Source of the DNA: Thecaphora thlaspeos
Lineage: Eukaryota > Basidiomycota > Ustilaginomycetes > Urocystidales > Glomosporiaceae
Assembly: GCA_900291925.1 (NCBI GenBank)
Contig: UWYS01000001.1
Coordinates: 496,001 to 560,000 of the forward strand
Length of the DNA: 64,000 bases
Reading direction: 5' to 3'
Shown: one piece after another, positions 42,531-53,176 of the stretch
How positions within the stretch are numbered: position 1 is the first letter of the stretch
Layout of the letters: each line of letters starts with the position of its first letter
The notes under the pieces: model-generated
What the model was told of the DNA's origin: nothing
The model's database searches: none
Seen by the model: only the letters and a program-made list of their open reading frames with translations
Position numbers and translations under genes: made by a program

Positions 42531-44447
42531 CTACATTTCGGGCCACAAGAACGGCTCAGGACGATCCGGGTGCAGGTGCTGGAAGCCATTGGGCTCGTAC
42601 GCGGCGTCGTACAAGTACTGGTTGCTGATCGTGCCGACGACGGGATCGTCGAACTGCGGTGGCCATCGAAGTGGGTTGACGACGGCCTCAGAGGTGGCCT
42701 CATTGGGCTGGTAGTCATCATAGGCCGCCACCGCCATCCACTCGGCTGCCGCCGCCATCGATGTCGAGGCTCTTGGTGCCGCCTTGTCTTCTTCTGCGGC
42801 ATCTCCGCCATTCCTCCCCCCATCGTCGGTTGCCTCTGGCCTTGTTGATGCATCCGAGTCCATCGCTGCAGCACCCTCCGCCTCCAATGCCGCCAGTTGC
42901 CGTGCCGCCTGCTCTTTTGCCACCTGCCGCGCCAACTCCTTGACCCACTTCTCTGCGTCGGCGCGGGTGATCATCTTGCGGTCTCCGGGCAATGTCGTCT
43001 TCTTTGCTGCAGCTGCGATGATCTGGCGCTGCGCTTCCTGGCGCTCAAAGAGGGTGATGTCCGCTTGCTTCCGCTCGTAGACCTTGAGCGGCTTCCGTCG
43101 CAGGTGGCAGCGGTCGCGGGGGCTGTCGGTGCTCTCAAGGCTGTCGAGCATCGATCGAAAGCGGACTGCATCGGCCGGTCTTGAGGGCGGAGGGGTGGTG
43201 CTGCGTCCGTCGCTTGGCACGTAGCCGGGCAAGCGCATCAAGATCTTCTCGGCATCTGGCATGATCGTCATGCCAGAGTCTGCAAAGACCTTCCTTGCAG
43301 CACGCGGCGTGATGGCTTTGGCCCGCGCCTTGACGTACATGTTTGAGAACTGCACCTTGTCGACCTTGTCGGCATCGGCGCCAAGCTCGACGACCTGCGT
43401 GCGGTAAGAGAGGGTCAAAGGGCCAAAGATACTCACATCCAAGGGCTGCAGGAGGTGTGTCGAGTGCGAAGGAAGGCACATCGGGATGATACGGCGCCTC
43501 CAGCACTCATCCAAGAATGCCGCCGACACATGCGAGGTATTCCCGTCCAGGATGAGCAAGCGCCAGTCTTGCGGCGGCGACGGAGCGGTTGCGGGGTGGA
43601 AGACGTGCTCGACCCACTTGCATGCCAAGTCGTTGGAGGTCCACCCATTAACCGTGACGCCAAAGGCCCAGTCGGGCTGCGGGCCAACCATCCGGCGGTG
43701 GTCGCCGTACAAGTGGATCTTGCCTTTGAAGATCACCAGCGGCGGCGGTGTCTGCCCGCCCGACCCAATACATTCTATCACTGTCGTACTGTCGCGGTTG
43801 CCGGCGTGAGTCTTGAAGCGGTTGGCCTTAGGCCCAGATGGCACCACGACACGCTGTCTCCCACTCACTCCCATCATGAAGCCGGTCTCGTCCATGTTGA
43901 AGAGCATGTCAGACCGCAGCTGGTACTCACGTATGACGCTGTCGAGCCTTCCAAAGAACATCCGCACGCCCTCTATGGTGACCGCCTTCATGCGGGCCTG
44001 CTCAAGGCAGCGAGAGAAGCGGGGGTCGAGGCCGGGATGCCGCAGGAGGAAGCCTTGAAGCCAACTGCGGCCGAGCGACATGGTGATGGACTGGCTGCTG
44101 GCGACAGGGCGCATGACTGACTCTGCCAGTGGGTGGATCGAGCTGGGCGTGAGGGGGAAGCCGCCGATGGCGCAGCGCTCGATATGCTGCTGGAGAGCAT
44201 CATCTGCCGCCGGCGTGAGAGACTGCATGCGGTTCTGGGCCTCCCGCTTCGAAAGGTGGCCTTTGGAGCGGTCGTGCAGCGTTGTTGGGGCGACATAGTT
44301 GGCTTTGGCGGCAGCTGCAAGGCTCTGATGCTGCCCAGCGGTCCACTGGTCGAGTGCCAACTGCACCCGCGCTTCCCGCTCGTCTCTATGGGCGGCAGCG
44401 GCAATGCAAGAGGCTTTCTTTCAAAGACTGAGGCGGTTTGGCGGCAT
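42531..44447 (-). CDS. Pogo/Fot1-type DDE transposase, with TGA at codon 9
   Basis: A 639-codon frame. An N-terminal psq-type helix-turn-helix (AAAAKANYVAPTTLHDR) is followed by a CENP-B-like second HTH, then the DDE_1 catalytic domain. MDETGFMMG holds the first catalytic Asp, LLILDGNTSHVS the second, and PLDVSIFGPL the region of the third. The C-terminal 150 residues are charged and Ala-rich. The natural start MPPNRLSL at 44447 is followed immediately by an in-frame TGA (44423-44421), then KKASC and the rest of the frame with no ATG before the HTH. A near-cognate GTG at 44366 is the only other early start. The element is likely inactive unless the stop is bypassed. Confidence 0.87.
42531..44447 (-). 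mobile_element. Pogo-superfamily DNA transposon remnant (core only; ends not found)
   Basis: Defined by the transposase. I searched by eye for terminal inverted repeats flanked by TA and found none that I can support; GTAAGTACAGTAC occurs on both sides (41632 and 44816) but in direct orientation. The true element is probably larger than the coding span. Confidence 0.55.
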
Positions 44448-45531
44448 TGATGCCACAGAGGGCTTTAGACGGCTGATGGGAAGGCTGACGCGACACAACG
44501 GAGTAGAGCTGGTGCTGGCAAGCCGGTAGATGGCCTTGCAGGGGTTGTGGCGGTGCTGGTCGAGCAGATCAGAGGTGGAACATGGTAGTACGTGATCGGC
44601 GTTAGCTTGATGGTCCCAGCAAGACACTCCTTGTCAACGCCTCTCGCGGTACAGTACATACAGTAGCACAGTAGCAGACCTCACCATGCATGATGTTTCA
44701 ACACACCTGACCATCACGGAACTTTCCTCGAGCGGCCAAGTTTTGCATGAGTGCGAGCGCTGCAAGTACAGTAGGACACGGACGATGCAAGACCCCGAGA
44801 GGCTATCACAAGTCCGTAAGTACAGTACGCACACAATCACAGCCTACCGTTCCTGAACCGCAGGGAGATCAAGAACAAGGTCAGCCAGACCCAGCAGCTC
44901 GCCGCGGCGACTTGCTCTCCTGCTGCCTCGGACGGCTCCCCTCACAACAGGTTTACCGGGTCTCTGCTACCCTTGCGTGCAGCAGCCAGGTTGTGGCCTC
45001 GTCAAACAACGAACGGCGACGCGATCACGATGCGAGAACGAAGCGGTATCGGTGCGCCTGCGCCCTATTGCTTGCCTCGTTGCTCGTCGTTGGTTCCAGT
45101 GCCAGCGCGACCGCCTGCCCGCCCAATATTGCCCGCGACTTACTCACTGTAGTACCACCGGTTTCTGATACAAACGAAGGGCGGCAAGGCCTCGATATCC
45201 CATCAGTCCTATCATTCAGCCGACCGGACTGGTCCCACGCCTTTTGGCAAACGCAATGAGTCGAGAATGCCGTGCTTTGCCGCTGTCGCCATCACCCTTC
45301 CGCCCTCACCGGTGGAGGCTCTCTCCGCTCCCCCTTTGCCTACGTTGCTACATTTGGCGCTTCCTCCCCCCCCCCCCTTCCCCCCTGCGCTCCTGAAGGA
45401 CGCCATGGGAAACCAACAATTACATAAGGCAGTCCATCTAGGCCCCCTCTGACCGTTCTGGGATCTCCATCGTCTACAGTCTCCCCTCCCCTCCCCTTCC
45501 CTTCCCTGCTTCCCCTGTTTCTATTTATTAG
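44448..45531. other. Intergenic, no gene recognised
   Basis: Between transposase and pectin lyase. A GTACAGTACATACAGTA word lies near 44650. The 170-codon plus-strand frame 44747-45259 has no recognisable feature. The 3' part (45365-45525) is C/T-rich with CCCCTCCCCTCCCC-like runs, the likely pectin lyase promoter. Confidence 0.45.
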
Positions 45532-46776
45532 ATGATGAAGATCACCCTCGCCGCCATCCTCGCCCTCAGCATCTCGGTGCTGCAGGTAAGCAGTGCCGGG
45601 GTCAAGAACTATGCCTTTGGTTTCGCCACGGGCACCACGGGTGGAGGTAACACCACTCCCCAGACGCCCAGCTGCCCTGCCCAGCTGCAGCAGTGGCTCG
45701 AGGACAGCGTGGCGCGTGTCATCATGCTCGACCGCGAGTACAACTTCAAGGGCTCCGCCGGCGTTTGCAAGAACTGTGCCGGGTGCAAGCCCACCTCCTA
45801 CACCCGCGGCAGCAAGGGCCAGCTCGCCATCGCCGTCCCCGGACAGATGTGGTGCGACAGCCTGCCAAAGACCGCGGTCACCTACGACAAGGCGGCCCTT
45901 ACCCCTATCGCCGTCAAGTCGAACAAGTCCATCGTCGGCGTTGGCAGCAAAGGTGTCATCCGCGGAAAGGGTCTCTGTATGGCCAATGGTGTGCAGAACG
46001 TCATCATTCAGAACATCCATGTGACGGAACTTAACCCTCAGGTGAGTGTCGTTGTAATCTGCTCCGGAATACCTAGCACAGAAGCACAAGAAATTGACAC
46101 CTTGTTCCCTCTCTGGCTTCCCGACTCTTTATAGTACATCTGGGGAGGCGACGCCATCACCCTTGCCGGCACCAACAAGATCTGGATCGACCACTGCAAG
46201 ACGTCGCTCATTGGTCGACAGCACTTTGTCACCGGGTACGACTCGTCCGGCGGCGTGACGCTCTCGAACCACGAGTTTGACGGCCGCACCTCCTGGTCGG
46301 CCTCGTGCGATGGTCACCACTACTGGAGCATCCTGGGCTACGGCAAGGGCGACCAGATCACGTTTACCGGCAACTACGTCCACCACACGTCGGGACGCTC
46401 GCCCAAGATTGAGTACAACTCGCTCTGGTACGTCGTCAACAACTACTGGTCTGACAACACCGGACACGCCTTTGACGCGAGCAACGGCGCCAACGTTCTC
46501 ATCGAGGGCAACGTCTTTGAGAACGTCAAGTACCCCACCAACCCTTCGACGGCTGCGGGTGGACAGATTTTCTCGCCCACGTCGCGGAACGTCGGCACGT
46601 GTAAGACCTATCTCGGCCGTAACTGCCAGGCCAACCTCTTCACCAGCTCGCCCGCCATTGTCGGGACGCAGTCCAACTTCCTCGTCGACTTCAAGAACTA
46701 CCATGCCCCGCCCGCCAACCCAGCCTCCGGTCTTAAGGTTCAGGTTCTGGCCTACGCCGGTGTCGGAAAAATCTAA
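45532..46776 (+). CDS. Secreted pectin lyase (polysaccharide lyase family 1)
   Basis: Extracellular enzyme cleaving methyl-esterified homogalacturonan by beta-elimination. Two exons, 45532-46041 and 46135-46776, give 383 residues. The signal peptide is about residues 1-20 (MMKITLAAILALSISVLQ). Parallel beta-helix blocks of family PL1 are evident: IVGVGSKGVIRGKGL, IWGGDAITLAGTNKIWIDHCK, GRQHFVTGY, CDGHHYWSIL, GNYVHHTSGRSPK and NNYWSDNTGHAFD. WGGDAI and the GRSPK block, whose Arg is the catalytic base region, favour pectin lyase over pectate lyase. Multiple Cys support secretion. The gene implies plant-tissue or plant-debris growth. No lesions. Confidence 0.93.
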
Positions 46777-47315
46777 GCCAGAGACGGTCGCTTGCGCTCG
46801 CCAGGCTCGGCCCCAGACAAGGCGCCCAGCGCCCTTTCCTGCCACTCTTCCGACTTATCCTTGACCACGTTCGTTACACTATCTCTTCGTCCCGCTCATT
46901 CCTCTGTATCTCTCTCGTAATCAGACTGGACAAGTATCCGCTGAGGCTAGTATGCCCTTCGCATCTGGAGGGAAAGAAATTGTTAAAAAAGTACGATGTC
47001 GAACTCGGAGGATCTTCTATCGACTTTGTGTGTGGTGACACTACTGAGAAACACGTCGCCAGCGACTTTGCCCTCTTGCGCGGCGGCTGACACACGATCG
47101 TGTGGCGTGCCATGTTCGTCCCGCCCCTGCCCGGCTACACCTTTGTCCGTCCAGTCATCCCAGCTGCCGGGTGACTAGAGTTACACTCACTTCCACCTCT
47201 GAACGACACTGCTCACCCTCTGACCTCTACTGTCTTCCATGCTCTACCTCGTATAGCTGCCCAGCTGAGACCCTCATCGGCAAGCCGATACCGAGATCCC
47301 GTGAAGGACCCTTCA
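46777..47315. other. Convergent intergenic, no gene recognised
   Basis: 3' flanks of pectin lyase and of the secreted protein at 47316. Nothing supported. Confidence 0.4.
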
Positions 47316-48074
47316 TCATTTCGGATTCCCCTGATCCTCCTTATCGAAGAGGTCTTGAAGTGTCGCCTTATGTAATGGGATGGCGCCTGTGTTGGAGTAG
47401 CCACCCGTCGTCGGACCAGGGGGCGTCGGCGAACCAGGTGGTGTCTTTCCGTTGCCGCCCAGCAAGCCAGGGTTCGTCGTCGAGCCAGGAGGCGGCTTTC
47501 CGTATCCGCCCGGGAAAGCAGGTTTCGGCGTCGAGGCAGGGTGCGGGTACTTGTCCAGCAAGCCCGTGTTTCTCCGCGGGCCAGGAGCCACCTTGGAGTT
47601 TGGGAGGAAGAGTCCACGTGCTTGGCCGTACTTGTCATTGACGAAATTGGACGTGGACTTGCCCCAGCCTGTCAACCTTTGTCGAAAGTCAGGTCTCTCC
47701 TTGATGGTAGGGAGTATCTGCCGTGTGTTTGTCTTGGTCCTTCGGCCCGGCTGCACCATGTTAGGCTCTGGATCAACAGTTTTTACCACCTGCTCTCCGG
47801 TTTGAACCCTCTTGAGCTGCGCTTCGAAATTTGCCATGTCGTCGTTTTGGCCAGCAGACTGCTTGCGAAAGGGGAGCTTGTTGCCGAGGCCCGAGCCTGC
47901 GTTGACCATGTTGTCCCAGGTGCTGCTGAGGGCTTTGCCAGCTTTACCGAAGACTCCAAGGTCGCCGCTTGAGCCGCCCATCGGGAAGAAGGGCACAGGT
48001 CGTGCATCGACCGGCACAGAAAGGACCGCCAGGAGGAGAAAGAAGGCCACGATGCGGAAGAAGAGGAGCTGCAT
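47316..48074 (-). CDS. Candidate secreted protein with Pro/Gly-rich region and C-terminal TLxxLFxxED module
   Basis: Intronless, 252 residues. A clear signal peptide (about residues 1-24) ends at VDA, and the mature protein starts RPVP. A basic/amphipathic central part includes GQARGLFLPNSK (about 150-161). A Pro/Gly-rich stretch at about 170-225 contains imperfect GGxGKPPPGS units. The C-terminus reads TLQDLFDKEDQG, resembling TLKELFAQEDAG in the protein at 50401-52224, and the G-x-A-R/A-x-L-[FY]-L-P piece is also shared. No Cys pairs or catalytic motif. Likely a lineage-specific secreted protein; function unknown. Confidence 0.68.
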   Translation of the reverse strand: MQLLFFRIVAFFLLLAVLSVPVDARPVPFFPMGGSSGDLGVFGKAGKALSSTWDNMVNAGSGLGNKLPFRKQSAGQNDDMANFEAQLKRVQTGEQVVKTVDPEPNMVQPGRRTKTNTRQILPTIKERPDFRQRLTGWGKSTSNFVNDKYGQARGLFLPNSKVAPGPRRNTGLLDKYPHPASTPKPAFPGGYGKPPPGSTTNPGLLGGNGKTPPGSPTPPGPTTGGYSNTGAIPLHKATLQDLFDKEDQGNPK

Positions 48075-50400
48075 GATCGTGACGAAAAGCTTGAGGTATT
48101 GGTGGACGGCTGATGAACGACGAAGATACTGTCGGTCTTGGCGAAATGGAATGGCGAGGAAGTATTGATGAACCGAGTAAGGAGAGTGTGATCGGCTGCC
48201 AGAGCGAACGGAGCGATGGAGAGCGTGGGACGAGCGAGTAAGGAAAGTATTGTCCTCTGCCGGAGAGGAAGTTGAGAGTGAAGGAGTGTTACGGGAAGTC
48301 TATACGTGGAGAATTTGGACGGCTTATGATGGCCTTTGAGGGTGGGGAGAAAAGGTGCAAAAGGTGCGGGAGAGGTGGTCGTTGCGTCGATGCATGTAGA
48401 GATAGGCAGGAATGCCCGCCCGTCGTACCCGGGCCAAGTGCTCCGAGGGGCAGCAGCTCTGCGGCGGCCTTTATCTCGAGCCCAGTCCTCCGAGCCGTTG
48501 CAGCCTTTTGCCATTGTTCGGCTTTCTCTGTTCAGGGCCGAGGTGGGACCGTTGCGTGGGAGGATTTGGGCTGCGGTGGGAATGCATGGCGACATTGTGT
48601 CGCTGCGGCGTCATCGACGCCGCGACCGCCTGGCCAACATCTCTTCTCTCTTTTTCGCCTCGAGGAGAACCGCCCCGACTGTACGGCCTCATGGCGACAT
48701 GACGAGAAGTTGCCGGTCGGCCCCACTTACACATCGACGATATTGTTGGCCCATGGCAAGATTCAGCCGTGTGGGTTGTCAGCCTGGTGAGGCGCCGTTT
48801 TACCCCTGAATTGAGGTCCTGTTAGCAGTCTGCTGGCAGACTGCCTCTCCCCCTCCTTGTCTTTCCCTCTCGCTGCCGTTTTGTGAAATTTTCGCGCACG
48901 ATGCAATTGTTTGTCGACGCCGTAAGATAAAAGAATAACTTCATCGACGCCTCAGGTCGCTGCTGTATGGTCTTTCCTTGTTTCCAGGCAGCTGACAACA
49001 GTCATTGTTGTTGTGCCTGCGTCGACTGGGGTGCACTCAAGGTTCCGTCACACAAAGGTGAGATGCTTCGCCTGACTCAACCTGCATCCGAGGGGCGGGC
49101 TACGTACGACGAGGTCGGAGGAAGAGCCCCTAGCGCGCCTCGACGGCGGCGACCGTCGGAGATAGGTGACAGAGTCGGAGGTGGGGACGCGAGGGGATAT
49201 GTGAAAAGTGGAAGGGAAAAACTCAGGAGAGACGAGAGGGTGTTCTGAGGTTCGAAAAGGAGATGGCAGCAGCAGCGGGGAACGACACAGGTGGGAGGAC
49301 ATACCGAACAAAATGGGCCGCATTAGGGGTCTTGGGTTCGATTGAGTACGCTCGAAGTCGCAGTCCGGGCCGAGGTCAAGTCGGAGTGCGTCGTGTTGGC
49401 TTTCGATCAATAGGGACACCAGCCGCTCCGTACGCAGGCACAAAGCAGGATCTCCTTTCGGCTTATGATTGCTGAGCCGTCCGTATGCTCCCAGTCGGGG
49501 CTTGACGGCCCGGTGGGATGATCATGCAACACATCGACGCATTCCTCGACATTGTGCGCCGATCAGAACCTTTCGCCCTTTCCTTCACTCGAATTTGCCT
49601 TGTCGTTCTCCGTGGGATCTTTACGCCAACCTCTTTTCAACGGCAAAGACGGCGACAGGAACCACTCCCACCCGCACCGCTTCTGCTTTCTTGCAATGAA
49701 ATCGGCCCGGGTGGTTACGTACGATAGCAGAGGAAAAGCAAGAGTCCACCTTGAAGCGGCTCAGGATGCAGGGACGAGGACAGACGAGAGGATGGAACAT
49801 CTGACCGTAAGGAGACAGAAAGGCAAGCACGGCGCTCGACTCGGTGCGCAGTGGACGGGCTCCAGTTCCAGGAAGCAAGCTGACACTCTGCCTCGCTGGC
49901 AGCGTCCCTCCCTCCCTGCTTGCTCTGAAACCGCCTTTCCCTTGCCAGCTCCCTAAGCATGTAGCTCACCTTTATCGTTTACGCGCACCGAGCTCCTCTT
50001 CTGCCCTGCTCTCGTGTCGCGCTCGACGGGCCGACCTTTACGAAACCCCCCGCTGTGAGCTCGCGGCCTTATCCCCTTCGGAGTCTGGTAGTATATGTTT
50101 CCTTCTGTCTGTGCCTTTCTGGTTTCGCTTCTCTCTCAGCCAGCCTAGTCTCGCCAGTTGGTTTTTTGAAAAGAGGAAGAGTAAAGTCGGTCGACGTCGA
50201 TTTGTAAGACTGGACACGGCAAAAGATTTGAATACACACAAAGATAAGGAGATAGACAGAAGAGAAGCAGGATAAGAGGACCAGAGAAACAGACAAGGGG
50301 CGCAAAGAACAAATGGGTAAAGGAGGGTGTTGCGTGTCCTGGCGACATGGCCATTAAACAAATCTAATACCGTAGTCACTAAGTCTAGTGTCTAACCCTC
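48075..50400. other. 2.3 kb intergenic, no gene recognised
   Basis: Between two secreted protein genes. Short open frames on both strands without motif or convincing splice partners. Confidence 0.45.
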
Positions 50401-52224
50401 TCAATTCAACCGTTTGGCTTCAGCGTCGTGCAGACGTTTAATTTCTTCCAGATTGTCCCGGTGCCTTTCCCTCACGTGTTCTTGCCAGTCATGCATGACT
50501 GCCTGCACCTCCGGCGACGACGGCGACGATGGCGACTGTCCCCCCGATATAGGCTTCAGATACGACGGCTCGCCTGTTTCAAACCTTGTTGGCGGAGTTG
50601 CTGTCGTCCCCGACGACGACGACGGAAGAGCCAGTCGAACAGGCGCCTTCTGCGAGGACAATTTCGAAAGTGTGGCCCTGTTCTGTGCCTGTTCAGCCGC
50701 GGTCGGTACTCTGTTGAGGTTGGCCCTCATGTTGGTGGGAGTGAAGTATGTCCGGGCGTTGATCTTGATGAACCGCCACAAGAGGCCGAGTCGATCGGTG
50801 AAGAAGCCTTGGGGTCGGTTATTGATGAAATTCGTGGTAGGTACGGCTTGGGCGCCGCCTGCAACGGGTCTGCTTTCGTCCATGACGAACGAGGTCGGGC
50901 CGAGCGCGGGCTGCTCGTTCTCCGCTATAGGCGACAGTGGCCTATGCTTGATGATGAAACTGCCGTCCTTAGCTCTGGCCGGCAAGCGTATCGGGCTAGA
51001 GTTGGGCAGACGGTGAGGGAAGCCAGGAATGGGAAACGAGCCTGCCACGGGCGATCTAGAACCCGTTCCAGATGTCCCTTCGCCGACCGAGCCGGGTGAA
51101 GAGGGTAGCTTGAACGAATCCCAACCCATTCCAGGCGCAGCGCGGGAAAGGAAGTCATGGTCGGGCGACAAGCTTAGCGAGGGCGATCCTTCACCCGATC
51201 CAGATGACCATCCGTTGGCTGATGACGCTTCGCTGGGCGAGTTGGGCGCCGTGGTCGACCTCGATCCCTGAGCTTGGCCCGTTGGAGGGGGATACTTGAG
51301 TGTACCGGCATCCTCCTGCGCGAACAGCTCCTTGAGAGTATACGTGGTTCTGACCTGATCGGCGGAGGTCGGTGTTTTGTTAAACGTGGCCTTAATCTTG
51401 GTGGGGAGGTAGAGGAGCGCGGCCTTTCCCTTCGTCTCGACGGTGAGCCATAATCTGCCGGCGCGATCGACGACCAGCCTGCGGGCTCGTCGTGCTCTTC
51501 GGAAGAAGCCGGCGAGCTTGTCGGAAGCCGCGCGATAGACTCGTTCCTTGGTGACGATCAACGATGAGAATCGATCGAGAAGCGAGCGTTGTGCCGAATG
51601 CAGGCGGAATTGCGGTACGCGACCCCCGTAAGACGTTGCTATGCCGTCGGCAACGGCGCTGTCTCTCGGTGCCTGCTCGAGCACTGCTTTCTCCACGGCC
51701 ACATCCACCGACAAAGGCTTGAAGCTCTGGGCGACAGCTGCCGGCTCGAGTTCGACTATTTCAGCTTGGTGCTGTGCGACGAGCGTGCCGATCGGAGCAT
51801 CCGTCGCCGTTCCGGGTGTCGAGGCGGGGGTGATCCCGCTGGCCGACCTGGGTGCCGTGGCGGGGGTGAGCTCGGTGGCCGACCTAGTTGTCGTGGCTGG
51901 ATTGACGTCCGTGACTGGCTCGGTTGAGCGGAATGATGGGAGATTTTCGATGAGTGGTTCCAGGAGTTCTCCCAAGGTGCCGCGAGCGACGAGGGTGTTG
52001 CGCTTGACTTTGGGCGGGTTGCCAGAGCCGGAGAGTGCCCGTCGTCTCTTCTGCCCGGGGATGGCGGCCAGACTCGGCTTGAATCCAGCGCCGTTGCTGC
52101 TGAGGAGGACATCCTCAGTCCTGTTAGGGAGGGGTCGGGCGGCGATAAAGGATGGTAGTATGATTGTGGTGATGAAGAAGAGGGTGAACCAGGAGAACAC
52201 GGGGTGGAGATGGAGGAGACGCAT
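50401..52224 (-). CDS. Large candidate secreted protein with internally duplicated module
   Basis: Intronless, 607 residues from Met at 52224, chosen over the upstream Met 52329 because it starts a strong signal peptide (about residues 1-29, ending IAA before RPLP). Residues about 107-142 hold a degenerate Thr/Ala/Pro repeat. Residues about 253-306 and 477-527 are related to each other: D-R-x-G-x-L-W at the start, [YF]-[LT]-P-T-[KN], A-x-[FL]-N, PT-[SA]-A, then TL-x-[EK]-L. The second copy has lost the LFAQED end. Between them lies a Ser/Gly/Pro-rich disordered linker. The C-terminal 70 residues are charged and helical. One copy resembles the C-terminus of the neighbour at 47316. Function unknown; effector-like by architecture only. 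Confidence 0.68.
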   Translation of the reverse strand: MRLLHLHPVFSWFTLFFITTIILPSFIAARPLPNRTEDVLLSSNGAGFKPSLAAIPGQKRRRALSGSGNPPKVKRNTLVARGTLGELLEPLIENLPSFRSTEPVTDVNPATTTRSATELTPATAPRSASGITPASTPGTATDAPIGTLVAQHQAEIVELEPAAVAQSFKPLSVDVAVEKAVLEQAPRDSAVADGIATSYGGRVPQFRLHSAQRSLLDRFSSLIVTKERVYRAASDKLAGFFRRARRARRLVVDRAGRLWLTVETKGKAALLYLPTKIKATFNKTPTSADQVRTTYTLKELFAQEDAGTLKYPPPTGQAQGSRSTTAPNSPSEASSANGWSSGSGEGSPSLSLSPDHDFLSRAAPGMGWDSFKLPSSPGSVGEGTSGTGSRSPVAGSFPIPGFPHRLPNSSPIRLPARAKDGSFIIKHRPLSPIAENEQPALGPTSFVMDESRPVAGGAQAVPTTNFINNRPQGFFTDRLGLLWRFIKINARTYFTPTNMRANLNRVPTAAEQAQNRATLSKLSSQKAPVRLALPSSSSGTTATPPTRFETGEPSYLKPISGGQSPSSPSSPEVQAVMHDWQEHVRERHRDNLEEIKRLHDAEAKRLN

Positions 52225-53176
52225 AGCGTCGAGGTATCGAGGGGAAAGCGAGATGGGTGATGGAAAGCGACAGTGAGAGAGATAGGTCAAGGTTGGGCGT
52301 CGCCGGTCTGCCTTGCTGGGCGAGAGCAAGGGCGTGCTGATGTTATAGCCTCAAGCTTCGACAGATGCGAGAGGGTGCGGAGAGGTGTGCAATACAGGTG
52401 TGGGTGGAAAAGGAGGAAGAGGGACGAATGGAGAAAGGAAAGAGGGAAATGATTTGACGGCAATGACAACTGGCTGGCGACGTTGTGTGTGAAATGAAGG
52501 CGGTCGACCAGGCTGCCAGTGTTGCGTGCGCGGCCTGCTCTCTGAGGCCGCATCAGATGTCTCGAGCCGAAGCCCCACTTCTCGTTTCCCTTTTCTCTGC
52601 GCCTCTCTGCGCAAGGCTCGGGGCGAAAGAGCCGACGGCAGCAACGATAGGGCGCACATGACATGTGGGGGCGATGTACAGAAGCAGTGCTATTGTTGGA
52701 CGGTAAGGCGGGGTGGGTCGTCTGAAGCATCCCTGACCCCTGTCTCCGTGGCGACGCGGAACGAGATGATAAAAGACGCGCCCCGGTGCTGGCGTTTCGA
52801 ACCGTTGAGCTGGCGCTGGATATCTGTATCGCCAACTCACCCCGCATGATGCGACGAGGACAATTCCATCCGTCCCGCCCCGCGCTAGCGAATGCGATCG
52901 GTTGGCAGTCCCATCGCCTTGGCGGTAGCCCCGTCGTTATCGTCCATCGTTCTTTTGCGAGCGCTTTCAGCCATCTTTTCAATCCCCTCTTGACCCCTCT
53001 CAGCATCGCCTTTACTGTCTCGAGCTTCTCCTCGGAGCCCCCGGGCCGTGGGGATTTCCATGGCAAATATAGCTTGCGTCCATGCATACATACGTATAAC
53101 CTCCCACGGACCGCCAAAGCACCTCCACTCTTAGGGCAGAGGCGCGGACCGGGCAACCTGGGACATGCACACGTTC
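52225..53176. other. Intergenic, no gene recognised
   Basis: A minus-strand open frame of 386 codons (52287-53447) spans this stretch and enters the HPP gene in another frame; its composition is Arg/Pro/His-rich, typical of a GC-driven chance frame. No other feature. Confidence 0.5.

Noticed and set aside
14360..44447. UGA recoded as Arg across the genome
   Set aside because: Many intact genes here end at TGA exactly where the families end, and the FMO stop is TAG.
41632..44833. Possible transposon terminal repeats (GTAAGTACAGTAC on both sides of the transposase)
   Set aside because: The two copies are in direct, not inverted, orientation, are not flanked by a matching TA duplication, and similar words occur elsewhere in the window.
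49048..49443. 131-codon minus-strand frame in the 48-50 kb gap
   Set aside because: No signal peptide, motif or splice partner; Ser/Arg/Pro-rich chance composition.
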